Source: Sphaerosporella brunnea (Eukaryota; Ascomycota; Pezizomycetes; Pezizales; Pyronemataceae). From it: a stretch of 64,000 nucleotides of DNA. Shown piece after piece: positions 18,727 through 28,890 of this stretch. The stretch is from positions 56,360 to 120,359 of the forward strand of contig VXIS01000127.1 of NCBI GenBank assembly GCA_008704415.1. Direction: 5' to 3'. The notes beneath the pieces were generated by a model. That model was not told where the DNA came from and made no database searches. It saw only the letters and a program-made list of their open reading frames with translations. Every line of letters begins with the position of its first letter. Position 1 is the stretch's first letter. The position numbers and the translations under genes are program-made.

Positions 18727-21700
18727 ATGAGTAACCCAAACCCCGCTCCGCCGCTTCCCCCCTCTACGGACAGCAGCAGCAGCACCATCCCTACGCGAAA
18801 AAAGCTCTCGCGACCAGCCACAGTGGACAAGCAGCAAGTCCCGGCGCCTCCCCCCACAACTCGCCTCTCCCGAGCTGCAGCGCGCGCAAAGATGCTGGCG
18901 GAAGCCGCACAAATCAACCTAGCGCGTGAGCAAGCATCAGCGCAGCTCCCAGCTCTGTGCGCTGCTGGTGCGCAAGAGTTTGAAGCGAAAAAGAAGGCAG
19001 AGCGCAAGGAAGCTCGCCTCAAGGCGAGACAAAAGCTTATGGAGGAATCGCGCAAGCTTAACGAAGAGATCGAGGCCCGGCAGGCGCTGGACGCGCTTGT
19101 TGATGACCTTGATGTCGCGGTTGCTGGTGGGGATGGTGTGGATGACGATGACTTCTATGATTACTCGCCACCCAGCTCTCCGCCTGATTCCCCTTATGTG
19201 CCTAGCTCTCCGCCCTATTTCTCAGATCTGAGCGACGAAGACGAAGATGAGAGCCTGCCTGCCGCCACGGGTATTAGCGAAGTTGCTGATGCCAAGGAGG
19301 TAAGACTATTCGTACAGAAGAGTATGAGCAGAGCTGATCCTGATAAATATGTACTCCAGAAAGCCGCCGTCACCGCAGACCCAGCCACTGCCCACGAACA
19401 GGAGGATGAGAAAGGTCAGGCGGATGAAAAGGAGGATTTCTTCCAGGAGCTTTCCGGCCCCAGTTCGCCTGAGTCGAGCATTGGCGAAACTACACACCCT
19501 GCCTGCCCACCCTCTCTCAACCCGCAAAACCCCGCCAACGAGCCCATAAAGGCCGCCCCCGCTCCGGCTCCTCACACTGGCATCCCCGGACTTGTTCTTC
19601 ACAATACGGATGCCGAGCCTACGTCTACTACCTCTTTGCCGACTACAGTGGTGACGGCACCAGCTGCTGGTGGAAATGCTCATGAAACCCAGCCAAAGCC
19701 CTCCGCTATCCAGCCCATTGACACCGCCCCCACTGACGCTCCACACACTGACATTTCCGGAATTTTTTCTGACATGATGGAAACGGAGCCGACGCAGACA
19801 ACCCTTTTGCCGACTACGGTGGCGCCTGCAGCAGCTTCTTGTGGAAGTGTTCCGGAAGCAAAGCCAGAGCCCTCCGTTCCCAAGCCCCTGAACACAGACC
19901 CAGCTCCAGCTCCAGCTCCAGCTGCAGCCCCTCACACTGACGTCCCCGAACCTTTTGCTGACATGATGGATGCGGAGCCGACGTCGACTACTCTTTTGCC
20001 GACTACGGTGGCGACGGCATCAACTGCTTGTGGAACTGTTCCGGAAGGAAAGTCAAAGCCGCCCGGTATTGACTTCGCTGGTTTCCAATTCTCGTTTGAT
20101 ATGTCAGAGGCACGCAAAGCTGTGGAGGCTCGCCGTCAGGAGGAGCAGGTTCGCAGGATGGCAGACGAGCAACAGAAGGTTCTCAGAGCTGCACAGGTTA
20201 AGAAAGAGGAAGAGGCACGCAAAGCCGAACATGCTCGCCGTCAGGAGGAGCAGATTCGCAGGATGGCAGACGAGCGAGAGAAGGTTCTCAGAGCTGCACA
20301 GGCCAAGAAAGAGGAAGAGGCACGCAAAGCTGAACATGCTCGCCGCCAGGAGGAGGAGCATATCAGGAGAATTGCAGAAGAGAAAGAGAAGGCCATCAGG
20401 ATGGCACAAGCCGAACAGGAGCACGCGAAGGCCCTCAAAGCAGCGCGGGCTGAGAAAGCGAAGGAGACGGTGGCGACGGCAACAGCTGCTTGTGAAACTG
20501 GCCTGGACACAAAGCCAAAGCCAAAGCCCCCTCCTGTCGATTTCGCTGGTTTCCAATTCTCGTTTGATATGTCTGCTGCGGAGGCACGCAAAACTGAACA
20601 TGCTCGCCGTCAGGAGGAGCAGGTTCGCAGGATGGCAGACGAGCAAGAGAAGGTTCTCAGAGCTGCACAGGCCAAGAAAGAGGAAGAGGCGCGCAAAGCT
20701 GAACATGCTCGCCGTCAGGAGGAGCATATCAGGAGAGTTGCAGAAGAGAAAGAGAAGGCCCTCAGAATGGCACAAGCCGAACAGGAACACGCGAAGGCCC
20801 TCAAAGCAGCGCGAGCTGAGAAAGCGAAGGAGACGGTGGCGACGGCAACAGCTGCTTGTGAAACTGGCCTGGACACAAAGCCAAAGCCAAAGCCCCCTCC
20901 TGTCGATTTCGCAGGTTTCCAATTCTCGTTTGATATGTCTGCTGCGGAGGCACGCAAAACTGAACATGCTCGCCGTCAGGAGGAGCAGGTTCGCAGGATG
21001 GCAGACGAGCAAGAGAAGGTTCTCAGAGCTGCACAGGCCAAGAAAGAGGAAGAGGCGCGCAAAGCTGAACATGCTCGCCGTCAGGAGGAGCATATCAGGA
21101 GAGTTGCAGAAGAGAAAGAGAAGGCCATCAGGATGGCACAAGCCGAACAGGAACACGCGAAGGCCCTCAAAGCAGCGCGAGCTGAGAAAGCGAAGGAGAC
21201 GGTGGCGACGGCAACAGCTGCTTGTGAAACTGGCCTGGACACAAAGCCAAAGCCAAAGCCCCCTCCTGTCGATTTCGCAGGTTTCCAATTCTCGTTTGAT
21301 ATGTCTGCTTCGGAGGCACGCAAAGCTGAACATGCTCGCCGTCAGGAGGAGCAGGTTCGCAGGATGGCAGACGAGCAAGAAAAGGTTCTCAGAGCTGCGC
21401 AGGCCAAGAAAGAGGAAGAGGCACGCAAAGCTGAACATGCTCGCCGTCAGGAGGAGGAGCATATCAGGAGAATTGCAGAAGAGAAAGAGAAGGCCACCAG
21501 GATGGCACAAGCCGAACAGGAGCACGCGAAGGCCCTCAAAGCAGCGCGAGCTGAGAAAGCGAAGGAGACGGTGGCGACGGCAACAGCTTCTTGTGAAACT
21601 GGCCTGGACACAAAGCCAAAGCCAAAGCCCCCTCCTGTCGATTTCGCAGGTTTCCAATTCTCGTTTGATATGTCTGCTGCGGAGGCACGCAAAACTGAAC

Positions 21701-22983
21701 ATGCTCGCCGTCAGGAGGAGCAGGTTCGCAGGATGGCAGACGAGCAAGAGAAGGTTCTCAGAGCTGCACAGGCCAAGAAAGAGGAAGAGGCACGCAAAGC
21801 TGAACATGCTCGCCGTCAGGAGGAGCATATCAGGAGAATTGCAGAAGAGAAAGAGAAGGCCCTCAGAATTGCACAAGCTAAGGAACACGATGAGGCCCTC
21901 AGAGCAGCGCAAGCTAAGAGAGAGGAGGAGGCCCTCAGAATGGCACAAGCTAAGCAAGCAGAGGAAGCCAGAAAATTGGAAGAAGACGGCAGACTGAAAG
22001 CAGCGCTTAAGGCAGAAGAAGAAGAGAAGACTCACAGAGCTCAGCAAGCGGAGGAGGCCAAAGCACTTGCTCTCCGAGGATCTGACCAACTATCCGCTAG
22101 AATCCAAGAAAAGCTTCGGCAGCAGGCAGCCCGCTACCTAGAACAGGCCCGGCGAGAGCTTGAAGCCAAGGCAGCTGAGCAGAGGCGGGCAAAAATCAAG
22201 CCACCGCGACCCCCGAAACTCCAAATCTGCAACAGGAGATTCGAACCCCTGCGCAAGGCCCTAGCCGCCCGAAAAGCCCAGGAAGCCCTTGACCGTCAGG
22301 CCGAAGAGGCTCGTAACCCGGAAGAAACCCTACGTAAAAAGATGGAAGCACGCTCAAGGAAGGAGGCCCTTAACAGAGCGTACGCTACCAGCAGGCGTCT
22401 GGCGGAGGCCCAGATCCTAAAGGAGGCCCACGAGGAAGCGGAGAGAACCGTTCAAGAATACCGCAGGCAGCAGGCGGCAGAGGAAGCGCAGAGGGCTGAA
22501 GAAGCCAACCGAATCAAGGAGGCGGCGAAGAAAGCAGCGGAAGAAAAGGCTCGTCGACAGAAGCTGGAGGCGGCGAAGAAAGCAGCGGAAGAAAAGGCTC
22601 GTCGACAGAAGCTGGAGGCGGCGAAGAAAGCAGCGGAAGAGAAAGCTCGTCGACTGAAGCTGGAGGAGGCTGGTAAACTGGAGGAGCAGAAGAGGAAAGC
22701 TAACTTGAAGGCACGCGCAAAGACGGAGGATGAATTGAGCCAGAGGACTGCTAAACGCGCTCGAACCACCTCCACCGCTCAGACTCACCCCGGAGCGTTC
22801 CCGCAGACCCCTCCTACCCGTGGTAGGTTCGAGGCTACTAGACGGCAGCGTGCGATGGCTTTCGTCGTCGACTTCGCCTTTGCGGTCTTCTGGGGCGGGG
22901 CTGTTGCCTTGGCCTGGAAAGCGATCACCGAGGACCTCCAGTCTGAGGTGCTACCTGAAGACGTCCCGATGTTTGGGACTTAG
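18727..22983 (+). CDS. Large coiled-coil repeat protein (1418 residues)
   Basis: One uninterrupted frame from the ATG at 18727; upstream codons in frame are preceded by no better ATG. The N-terminal ~130 residues are Pro/Ser-rich then helical and basic. An acidic, Ser/Pro-rich section follows, with three related ~55-residue units each opening with APHT and containing TTLLPTT or similar. The bulk is charged coiled coil (Lys/Glu/Arg/Ala) organised in five units that each begin with DFAGFQFSFDMS; units 2-5 are 366-369 bp apart. After the repeats come more Ala/Glu/Lys helices with a three-fold AAKKAAEEKARR repeat, a basic RTAKRAR-like segment that could be a nuclear signal, and a hydrophobic segment near the C terminus (MAFVVDFAFAVFWGGAVALA) that could anchor a membrane. 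It may be a structural or scaffold protein; no family is recognised. Antisense frames over the repeats are shadows. Confidence 0.75.
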   Translation: MSNPNPAPPLPPSTDSSSSTIPTRKKLSRPATVDKQQVPAPPPTTRLSRAAARAKMLAEAAQINLAREQASAQLPALCAAGAQEFEAKKKAERKEARLKARQKLMEESRKLNEEIEARQALDALVDDLDVAVAGGDGVDDDDFYDYSPPSSPPDSPYVPSSPPYFSDLSDEDEDESLPAATGISEVADAKEVRLFVQKSMSRADPDKYVLQKAAVTADPATAHEQEDEKGQADEKEDFFQELSGPSSPESSIGETTHPACPPSLNPQNPANEPIKAAPAPAPHTGIPGLVLHNTDAEPTSTTSLPTTVVTAPAAGGNAHETQPKPSAIQPIDTAPTDAPHTDISGIFSDMMETEPTQTTLLPTTVAPAAASCGSVPEAKPEPSVPKPLNTDPAPAPAPAAAPHTDVPEPFADMMDAEPTSTTLLPTTVATASTACGTVPEGKSKPPGIDFAGFQFSFDMSEARKAVEARRQEEQVRRMADEQQKVLRAAQVKKEEEARKAEHARRQEEQIRRMADEREKVLRAAQAKKEEEARKAEHARRQEEEHIRRIAEEKEKAIRMAQAEQEHAKALKAARAEKAKETVATATAACETGLDTKPKPKPPPVDFAGFQFSFDMSAAEARKTEHARRQEEQVRRMADEQEKVLRAAQAKKEEEARKAEHARRQEEHIRRVAEEKEKALRMAQAEQEHAKALKAARAEKAKETVATATAACETGLDTKPKPKPPPVDFAGFQFSFDMSAAEARKTEHARRQEEQVRRMADEQEKVLRAAQAKKEEEARKAEHARRQEEHIRRVAEEKEKAIRMAQAEQEHAKALKAARAEKAKETVATATAACETGLDTKPKPKPPPVDFAGFQFSFDMSASEARKAEHARRQEEQVRRMADEQEKVLRAAQAKKEEEARKAEHARRQEEEHIRRIAEEKEKATRMAQAEQEHAKALKAARAEKAKETVATATASCETGLDTKPKPKPPPVDFAGFQFSFDMSAAEARKTEHARRQEEQVRRMADEQEKVLRAAQAKKEEEARKAEHARRQEEHIRRIAEEKEKALRIAQAKEHDEALRAAQAKREEEALRMAQAKQAEEARKLEEDGRLKAALKAEEEEKTHRAQQAEEAKALALRGSDQLSARIQEKLRQQAARYLEQARRELEAKAAEQRRAKIKPPRPPKLQICNRRFEPLRKALAARKAQEALDRQAEEARNPEETLRKKMEARSRKEALNRAYATSRRLAEAQILKEAHEEAERTVQEYRRQQAAEEAQRAEEANRIKEAAKKAAEEKARRQKLEAAKKAAEEKARRQKLEAAKKAAEEKARRLKLEEAGKLEEQKRKANLKARAKTEDELSQRTAKRARTTSTAQTHPGAFPQTPPTRGRFEATRRQRAMAFVVDFAFAVFWGGAVALAWKAITEDLQSEVLPEDVPMFGT
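20071..21690 (+). repeat. Coding tandem repeat, period 366-369 bp
   Basis: The codons for DFAGFQFSFDMS start at 20071, 20539, 20905, 21271 and 21640. Units 2-4 are nearly identical in DNA (366 bp apart), the next step is 369 bp through one added Glu codon, and the first unit is 468 bp because its internal helix is duplicated. Near identity implies recent duplication or conversion. Confidence 0.9.
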
Positions 22984-24391
22984 ATACTGATCCCCTTCTC
23001 CATTTTTCACGACGTTTTCTTTGTGGTCGTAAATGGCTGAGCCAACGCATTTTTTGCCTTTGTTGCAAAATGGCTGCCGGAGAAGGGGGTAACATGCTGC
23101 ATGGGTTTTATATACTGATAATAAATGATTTACGGCGATTATGCCTCATACGCGGTGTTTTTTTCGAAATTCCCTCCGTGCACAGTGAAAAATGTCTACC
23201 ATACCCTGCGCCCGTCTCCACCACGGGCGTTTCCTGCACAAGCATCAGACCCGTCCCCGGCTCCGCCACTAGCCTAGTTGCGTCTCCTCAAGCACGCCTT
23301 TAGTAGTTACTTACCTACCTTAGTAAGAAACTGGTGTTTTTGGAAATCACTATATATATAGAGCAAAGTGAGCCGCAGCGGTGGCGCAACACGGAAAATT
23401 TACCCTACCAGGGGCTGAGTGATTAGCTGTGATTGGGCGGCGCATCGTGGAGCGGATCCGTGGGGGAGTGACACTGAATGAAAGCAACTGCACCGTGTTT
23501 CACACACATACGCCCTGACTGCAACGTAAATGTGACTTTATATTAATTTGCGCCGTACAAATGACTGCACACGGATGTTCACTTGTAGTTATGTATGCGT
23601 TATGTAAGGGTTTAAAAAAGAAAACAATTATGACATAAGCTTTATATGAGGCTGATGGTTATAGTGGTTATTCGAATATAAGGTTAATGCCGCACAAAAT
23701 ATCACGAAACCCAACACTCTTAAAGAATCAATACTCAAAATGTAAAGAATGCTGAAACCATTATGGCTTCGGTCAACTTATTCCATCGCCATTACTGCAT
23801 CAGCCTAGTCCTACGGAGATAGCTATGGCACTGCTATGGGCATCTCAGGTTACCGAAGTCAAAATATGCGGGTCAGAGAAGATGTTTCCACACGGAAGCT
23901 GAGAGATCGCAGGCTGCCGAGTGAGATCACATGTTTGCGAGTGCAATCGCGTGTTTGTGCGATTCACCAGACATCGCAGCGATGGTATTGAGTTTTTCAA
24001 CAAGCTGTCCCTCTGCGACGAGTATGCTTCCGGCTTTGGCATCGCCACATCTCCCGGTTATATACTTTTTTATGCTGCATCTACGGCTGGTGTCGCCTTT
24101 GTTTTGGGGGTTGTGGCAGGCGAGGCAACATACGGGTGTACGCCTCGGTGGTGATGCTGGATGAGCGGATCCGCACGCAGTGGCGGCGAGGTTACCCGCT
24201 GGGCGGCTAGGGTGCACTTCCCCAGCCATAATAGTCAGATAATGGTTACCAGCGAAAAAATCGTAGTCCCAGGCAACGCTCTTGTATCTTCATAATAGTA
24301 CCTAATGCTTATACAAACGCAACATCTTTGCCAGGTGAGTGTCATAAACATATCCCCCAGTCAAATCTTAGGTTTTATTTAACCATGATAT
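22984..24391. other. Intergenic; one weak ORF at 23927-24229 (minus)
   Basis: No recognisable gene. A 100-codon minus-strand frame with a true ATG at 24229 has a Cys-rich N-terminal half and an ordinary-looking C-terminal half, but nothing confirms it. A TATATATA run is near 23351. Two TCACTCG/CGAGTGA motifs are at about 23920 and 24484. Confidence 0.4.
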
Positions 24392-24895
24392 AAGTACTTG
24401 TCAGTGTGCTGGGAAATTGGTGAGATAAGAAATTGATAAGCTCAAGCATAAATATGCACGGCACCAGCACCACCAAATTTTTTCGTGCGAGTGATTAGTT
24501 GTGAATACAATCCCCTGGCCTGCCCAGAAAAGACATGTCATGTTCCCAAAATGAAAGCAGAAGGACAACAGCCCAAGAAGGAGCAAGAGCAAGATACTCG
24601 TGAGGAAAAGAAGCAAAGGAACGTCGGGAGCTCGAGACCAACAACCGCGAGTCCAGAATGAAAAGCAGAGCAACCGCTCATAGAGCGCTCTCTAATGCAC
24701 TGGTTGATTTAGTTCATCTTTGAAAGGTCATTGTCGTTGTGAATCCGTGACTCGAAATGTTGTGCCTCGGGGGACGTCAACGAATACTCATCAAACGTCG
24801 CTCGCGCCAAAGTTGGCCGCTGGTGGGATGCAGATTTATGCTTGAGCTTATCAATTTCTTATCTCACCGATTTCCCATCACACTGACGGGTACTT
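24392..24895. mobile_element. MITE-like element with ~64-bp terminal inverted repeats
   Basis: The left arm (24392-24455) and right arm (24832-24895) are inverted complements over about 64 bp with about five mismatches. Both contain GAGATAAGAAATTGATAAGC and CTCAAGCATAAAT. The outermost bases are AAGTAC on both sides. The target duplication is unclear, because the flanks are TATA on the left and TGCAT on the right. The interior (~375 bp) has no coding match. The right arm overlaps the 3' end of the frame of the lysine-rich gene at 24878-25530, so it inserted at or into that gene. Confidence 0.75.
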
Positions 24896-25530
24896 TGCAT
24901 AACCATTTTTAAAAACGCCCGTTTCTTGTGCTTCCACGGACAACTCACAAAGAAACATAACCTGTCCAGCACTCGCTCGTAGGCACAACGAACGTTGCTC
25001 ACGCTGAGAGGCCATACGAGCCTTCCATCGTCTTCCATAGTAATCAACCCTGCTCTCGCCGGCCCTTCGAGGCTCTATATCCACTAGCGCCTGTATTAAA
25101 TTGTTGCTCGACTTCTCACGCAGCATCCCACATCTGGTGGCTTTCGCCTTCTTAAGTCTTGCGTCCACTAGAGGGTTCTCAGAATTGACATCCGTCATCG
25201 CTGCTGACTTTAACTTCGTCTCAGCCTGAGAACCGACGGTTCTTGCGATAGTCTTCGCGTTTGTCATGACGCTGGCCTTGGGCAACCTTGCCGGCAGGTC
25301 TGCCAGCTTATTTCCCTTTCTGTCGGAGACAGAAACCTTCTCTACCGCGTCCTTTTTGCCATCGTTGATCTTGTGCGTAGTTGCAGCTAACACGAGGCTT
25401 GCCTTTCTCGGCTTGCCCAACCTGGGCGGGGGCGGGGCTGCTCGATTTCTTTTCGCTGGTGACAGCGCACAACTTCTTTGGAGGGTTGTTTTTGGTTCCC
25501 GACGCTTTGCTTCCCTGAATGATATGAAGC
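24878..25530 (-). pseudogene. Lysine-rich hypothetical gene, probably frameshifted
   Basis: Two adjoining minus-strand frames look coding. The upstream one (about 25530-25400) reads GSKASGTKNNPPKKL and on through a Ser/Pro/Ala stretch. The downstream one (25395-24878) reads LAATTHKINDGKKDAVEKV and continues for ~165 codons of basic, helical sequence with RRAGESRVDYYGRRWKARMA. They are offset by one base near 25395, and no intron fits. There is no in-frame ATG at the head; an acceptor-like ATTCAG at 25519-25524 suggests an upstream exon. The last codons lie inside the MITE arm. The family is unknown, perhaps a nucleic-acid binding protein from its charge. Confidence 0.35.
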
Positions 25531-25961
25531 GCCGATTAAGCTACAGCACTGCCTGTGACTCCGAGTCGGGAGCTAACACTCAACAACTGAAATCAGATGC
25601 GGGAGGTGTGAGGATCCACACTCAGAAAGTAGCCTCCACCGGAACCTGCTTGTTTCCTCACTTCTAGCAAAAGTTCCCATCTGACGGAATTGCTCTCGAC
25701 CTCTATGCTTGATGCCTACAAAGTGTGCATTACCTTGGTACTCAATATTTGGTGATAGTAAGGCTGGACCGCTTTTGTTATATCTTTCGCCTTGGTTTTT
25801 TCCTATTCATCGCTAGGATTTTAGGTGCTGCCACCTTCGAGAATTGATGGCGCGATTTCGTCGCTTAAACAGTTTTTCGCCAATGGAGGTGAGAAGGAGA
25901 TGGGTTGTGAGACAGTCGAAGGGGGTGGAATCGGGAATGGTCGCCCGCGTCGGAGCGCCCG

Positions 25962-26221
25962 TGTCGGAACGACGGATGCGGCGGCAACGGACGTGCTTCC
26001 TCAATGAGGAAGCACCTTTCGGGACCTCTCGGGAATTGGTGTCAAAGGGCCCTCCGGGTGGGTTTTCGGTCTCACTAGTGGAGACACTTCATGTATATAA
26101 GGAGGCATATCCTCCCGTCCTCCTGGCTGGACCAGAGCGCAATAAACACATCTCCCAGAACATCATTCTCTCTTCTCGTTTCTCTATCTCATCCGCCGGT
26201 TATTCCATCCGAAGGACCACA
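25962..26221 (+). mobile_element. Candidate solo or 5' LTR (260 bp)
   Basis: Begins TGTCGGAACG and ends GGACCACA, the TG..CA form of an LTR. It contains a TATA box (tatataagg near 26094), a downstream AATAAA (near 26140) and a C/T-rich R/U5-like end. The bases that follow (GGTTATCACGCGG) could be a primer binding site. The flanking 5 bp do not match (GCCCG versus GGTTA), so if it is real this is a 5' LTR with decayed internal sequence rather than a clean solo LTR. A polyG run follows at about 26246. Confidence 0.4.
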
Positions 26222-26452
26222 GGTTATCACGCGGCGCGAGGATTTGGGGGGGGGGTATCTTGCATAAACCGTAAATTAGGGTGTAGTCTGCGCCTTTCGA
26301 CCCCAGAGGGGTGGGTACATTCTGCATGTTCGCCGTATTTATTCACGAATACACCTGGTTCCCGGAGAGAGTATGCCCCATATTCATCGTGGACATGCGC
26401 ACCGGACTTCTCACCGGCATCCTGATCGCCGATCAACTTGGTGAGCGGCCAA

Positions 26453-26969
26453 ATGTGGTGTGCAGCCACATTTACGAATACCGCCTCTGTCGGCGCCCCC
26501 CAAGACCCCGAGAACAGCCCCAAAGAACAGCCCACTCAGAGAAAGATCATACGTGTGAGTTCAAAGAAAACAAAACAAAAAGATGCTCCCTGCCTTGCTG
26601 TGGCATTTTGCCGCAAATGCTATCCGCTCGTTCAGGCTCGAGCAAGATTGCAGAATGCGGGAGAACGTGGGCGGAGGAGGGGGGAATATGTACGGTGCCA
26701 GAGAACAACAGCGCGGGGTAAATCTAGATGACAATGGGAAAGGCAAATACAATACAGAGTGTACATGGTTCGAGAAAGCACAGTATGCATCAGTGCGTTC
26801 GACTAACGGACGGCCACGACAAATCGCAATGAAAGAGCAGGACCAGAAAAAAAAAACCCCCCGACAAATTGTGAAGAAAACAAGCCCTAAAAGCCTCGCC
26901 CAGGGGTCACGCAAGCCATTGAACTATCTCGACTCACCTCACGAACTACCCAGGCTTTCGGAAACGTGA
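26453..26969 (+). CDS. Hypothetical Cys-containing basic protein, 158 residues, two exons
   Basis: Exon 1 runs 26453-26717 from an ATG (upstream stop in frame just before). A 40-bp intron (26718-26757, GTAAAT..TACAG) is short, but the phase joins two coding-like frames exactly, giving 159 codons to the stop at 26969. Exon 1 carries a C..FCRKC..(28 residues)..YVRCQR spacing that might bind zinc. Exon 2 is Lys/Gln-rich. There is no signal peptide. It is convergent with the gene ending at 26996, with only 26 bp between the stops. It could instead be internal sequence of the LTR element to its left. No family is recognised. Confidence 0.4.
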
Positions 26970-26995
26970 CCCTCTACCTGTGCGAAAACCCACCG

Positions 26996-28740
26996 CTACG
27001 TCTGCGAAAAAACCACCACCCTCACTTCCACATCCTCGCAAACGCTCTTCCAATCGTCCTCACTCCTCAGTTCTACCATCCTCCACTCCTTCTCCGGCAG
27101 GAGGACGCGCAACGTATACCCCTCGCCCTTGGTCCAAAACCACTGCGCCACGCGCGCGACAACCCAGGCCAGGCTTGCGCTACGCGGAATGGCGATGCTG
27201 ATCTCCTCTGGGCTAACATATGCTGATATTGGTTCAGGAAGGATAGCATTGTCAGCAGGAAACGGCCAGACAGACCGAATCAAGTTGAGCTCGGTGGTGC
27301 GAAGATCGCCGACCAGAGCGGCCCACGCGGCGGAGGCGGTGAGCGTGATCATCCGTGGAGCAGGGCGCAGCAGGAGCGTGCTAAGGGTGTACCCGCGGGT
27401 GGGATGGTGGAAGTATTCCGCCAGGCGAGAGACGAGGTAGGGGAGGGTAGTATTACGCGGCAAGGTGAGCGTAACTTGAAGCTCCGGCAGGTGGAGGGTA
27501 AGCTCTGCGTGAACTGCTGGGGTGGGAGTTTCTAAGGTTGGACAGGGAACTCGGACGCCTACCGAGTCGTTGAGGGCCATCCTAACGGATGAAGAAGCGG
27601 TGGGAGCAGCGTCCAGTTCCATAGCAGGCTGCGGCGGAGCGCGGTTGCTGATCGCCTCGAGCTGCGGCGGAGGGATTGCGGCGCTTGGATGATCCGGAGG
27701 ACCAGCTGCGGCTGGAGAGGGAACCTGGATACCCATCGAGGCGTTGAGAGCCATCCCGGAGGATGGCGCAGCCGTGAGAGCAGCGTCCAGTTCCATTGCA
27801 AGCTGCGGCGGAGCGCGGTTGCTGATGGGCTCGAGCTGCGGCTGAGGGATTGCGGCGCTCGGAGGAGGACCCAGAGGGCTGACAGCGACTGGAGAGGGAA
27901 CCTGGATACCCATCGAGGCGTTGAGAGCCATCCCGGAGGATGGCGCAGCCGTGGGAGCAGCGTCCAGTTCCATTGCAAGCTGCGGTGGAGCGCGGTTGCT
28001 GATGGCCTCGGGCTGCAACAGAGGGATTGCGGCGCTTGGAGGATCCAGAGGACCGGCTGGGGCTGGAGCGATCTGGCCTTCGACGGTGGCAGCGATCTGA
28101 CCGGCGCCGTTGGATTCGGCATCCTCGGCGTCGACTGCGGCATCATGATGTTCAGGAATGTCGATTTCGTCTTCCTGGTACTCGGAATCATCTTCCTCGT
28201 CTGGAGACTCGTACTCTTCATCCTCATGGTCATAGTACTCATGCTCGTCATCCTCCTGATAACCTCCGTCGTCGTCGTTCACCTTCCCAATCAGCACCAC
28301 CTCCAACACATCCAGAGCAGCAAACCTACCTCATTACGTCCCGTCTCCATCCTCCTTCTCTTCATTCTCCTCTCCCCCCTCCTCTTCGAAGATCTCACGT
28401 TCGCCAAACACAACCGGTGCACAATCGCGTCGACGTTGACCATCGACAAGTACAGCTCCTCCTTGCCGTAATGCGCATTCCACCACAACGTGATATCGCG
28501 CGCCAGCCGCAACATCGCATCCGGCGGGTACGAGCTGTATGGCTGGTTGAGCGGCGTGCCCATCGCGGCGCACTGGTTGTTGATCCTGCCGCGAATGTCG
28601 AGCAGCATGGCTTGATCAACTCCGATGGCCGCGGAGAGCACGGCCGCGCTCTTGTAGAGGAGCGTTGGCGAACCCGAAGCAGCAGCAGCGGGGATGCGGT
28701 TGCTGGCCGGCCGGGAGGAGGGAGGACGTTTGCCGGACAT
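26996..28740 (-). CDS. Hypothetical 565-residue protein with triplicated linker and duplicated C-terminal domain
   Basis: Exon 1 28740-28330 (true ATG), intron 28283-28329 (47 bp, GTAGGT..GGGAAG, branch GCTGAT), exon 2 28282-26996, all in phase. The N-terminal ~135 residues are helical with a Ser/Pro lead-in. Exon 2 begins with a very acidic Asp/Glu/Tyr run (~45 residues). Next come three ~60-residue Pro/Ala-rich units each containing AISNRAPPQ or PISNRAPPQ, then MELDAA and MALN.S.G..VP. Two ~65-residue domains follow that align with each other: both have a strand ending in IPR or LPR, a helix with LV.RLA.YF or VV.RVA.WF, GYTL, LL, then a strand and a W-containing helix. This resembles a small ubiquitin- or PB1-like fold, which is inference. 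The domains could be interaction modules. Otherwise unrecognised. Confidence 0.7.
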
Positions 28741-28780
28741 TTTCGCTGCTGGTGATGGGGGACGTTTAGCGGTGGGGGAT

Positions 28781-28890
28781 GAGGTTGGCGAGAGAGAGGG
28801 AGAGGGCGATGGGGGGTTTGTAGGGGAAGAGGTTGGCGAGAGAGAGGGAGAGGGCTTTGGGGGGTTTGTGGGGAAAGAGGTTGGCTGCTG
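28781..28890 (+). repeat. 48-bp tandem repeat, about 2.3 copies
   Basis: GAGGTTGGCG starts at 28781, 28829 and 28877. The units are purine-rich (gagagagagggagagggc) and lie within 150 bp upstream of the start of the minus-strand gene at 28740, that is, in its promoter region. Confidence 0.8.

Noticed and set aside
19970..22089. Frames of ~660-675 codons on both strands over the coiled-coil repeats
   Set aside because: They follow the 366-bp coding repeat and give low-complexity products. The sense frame is longer and has a proper start.
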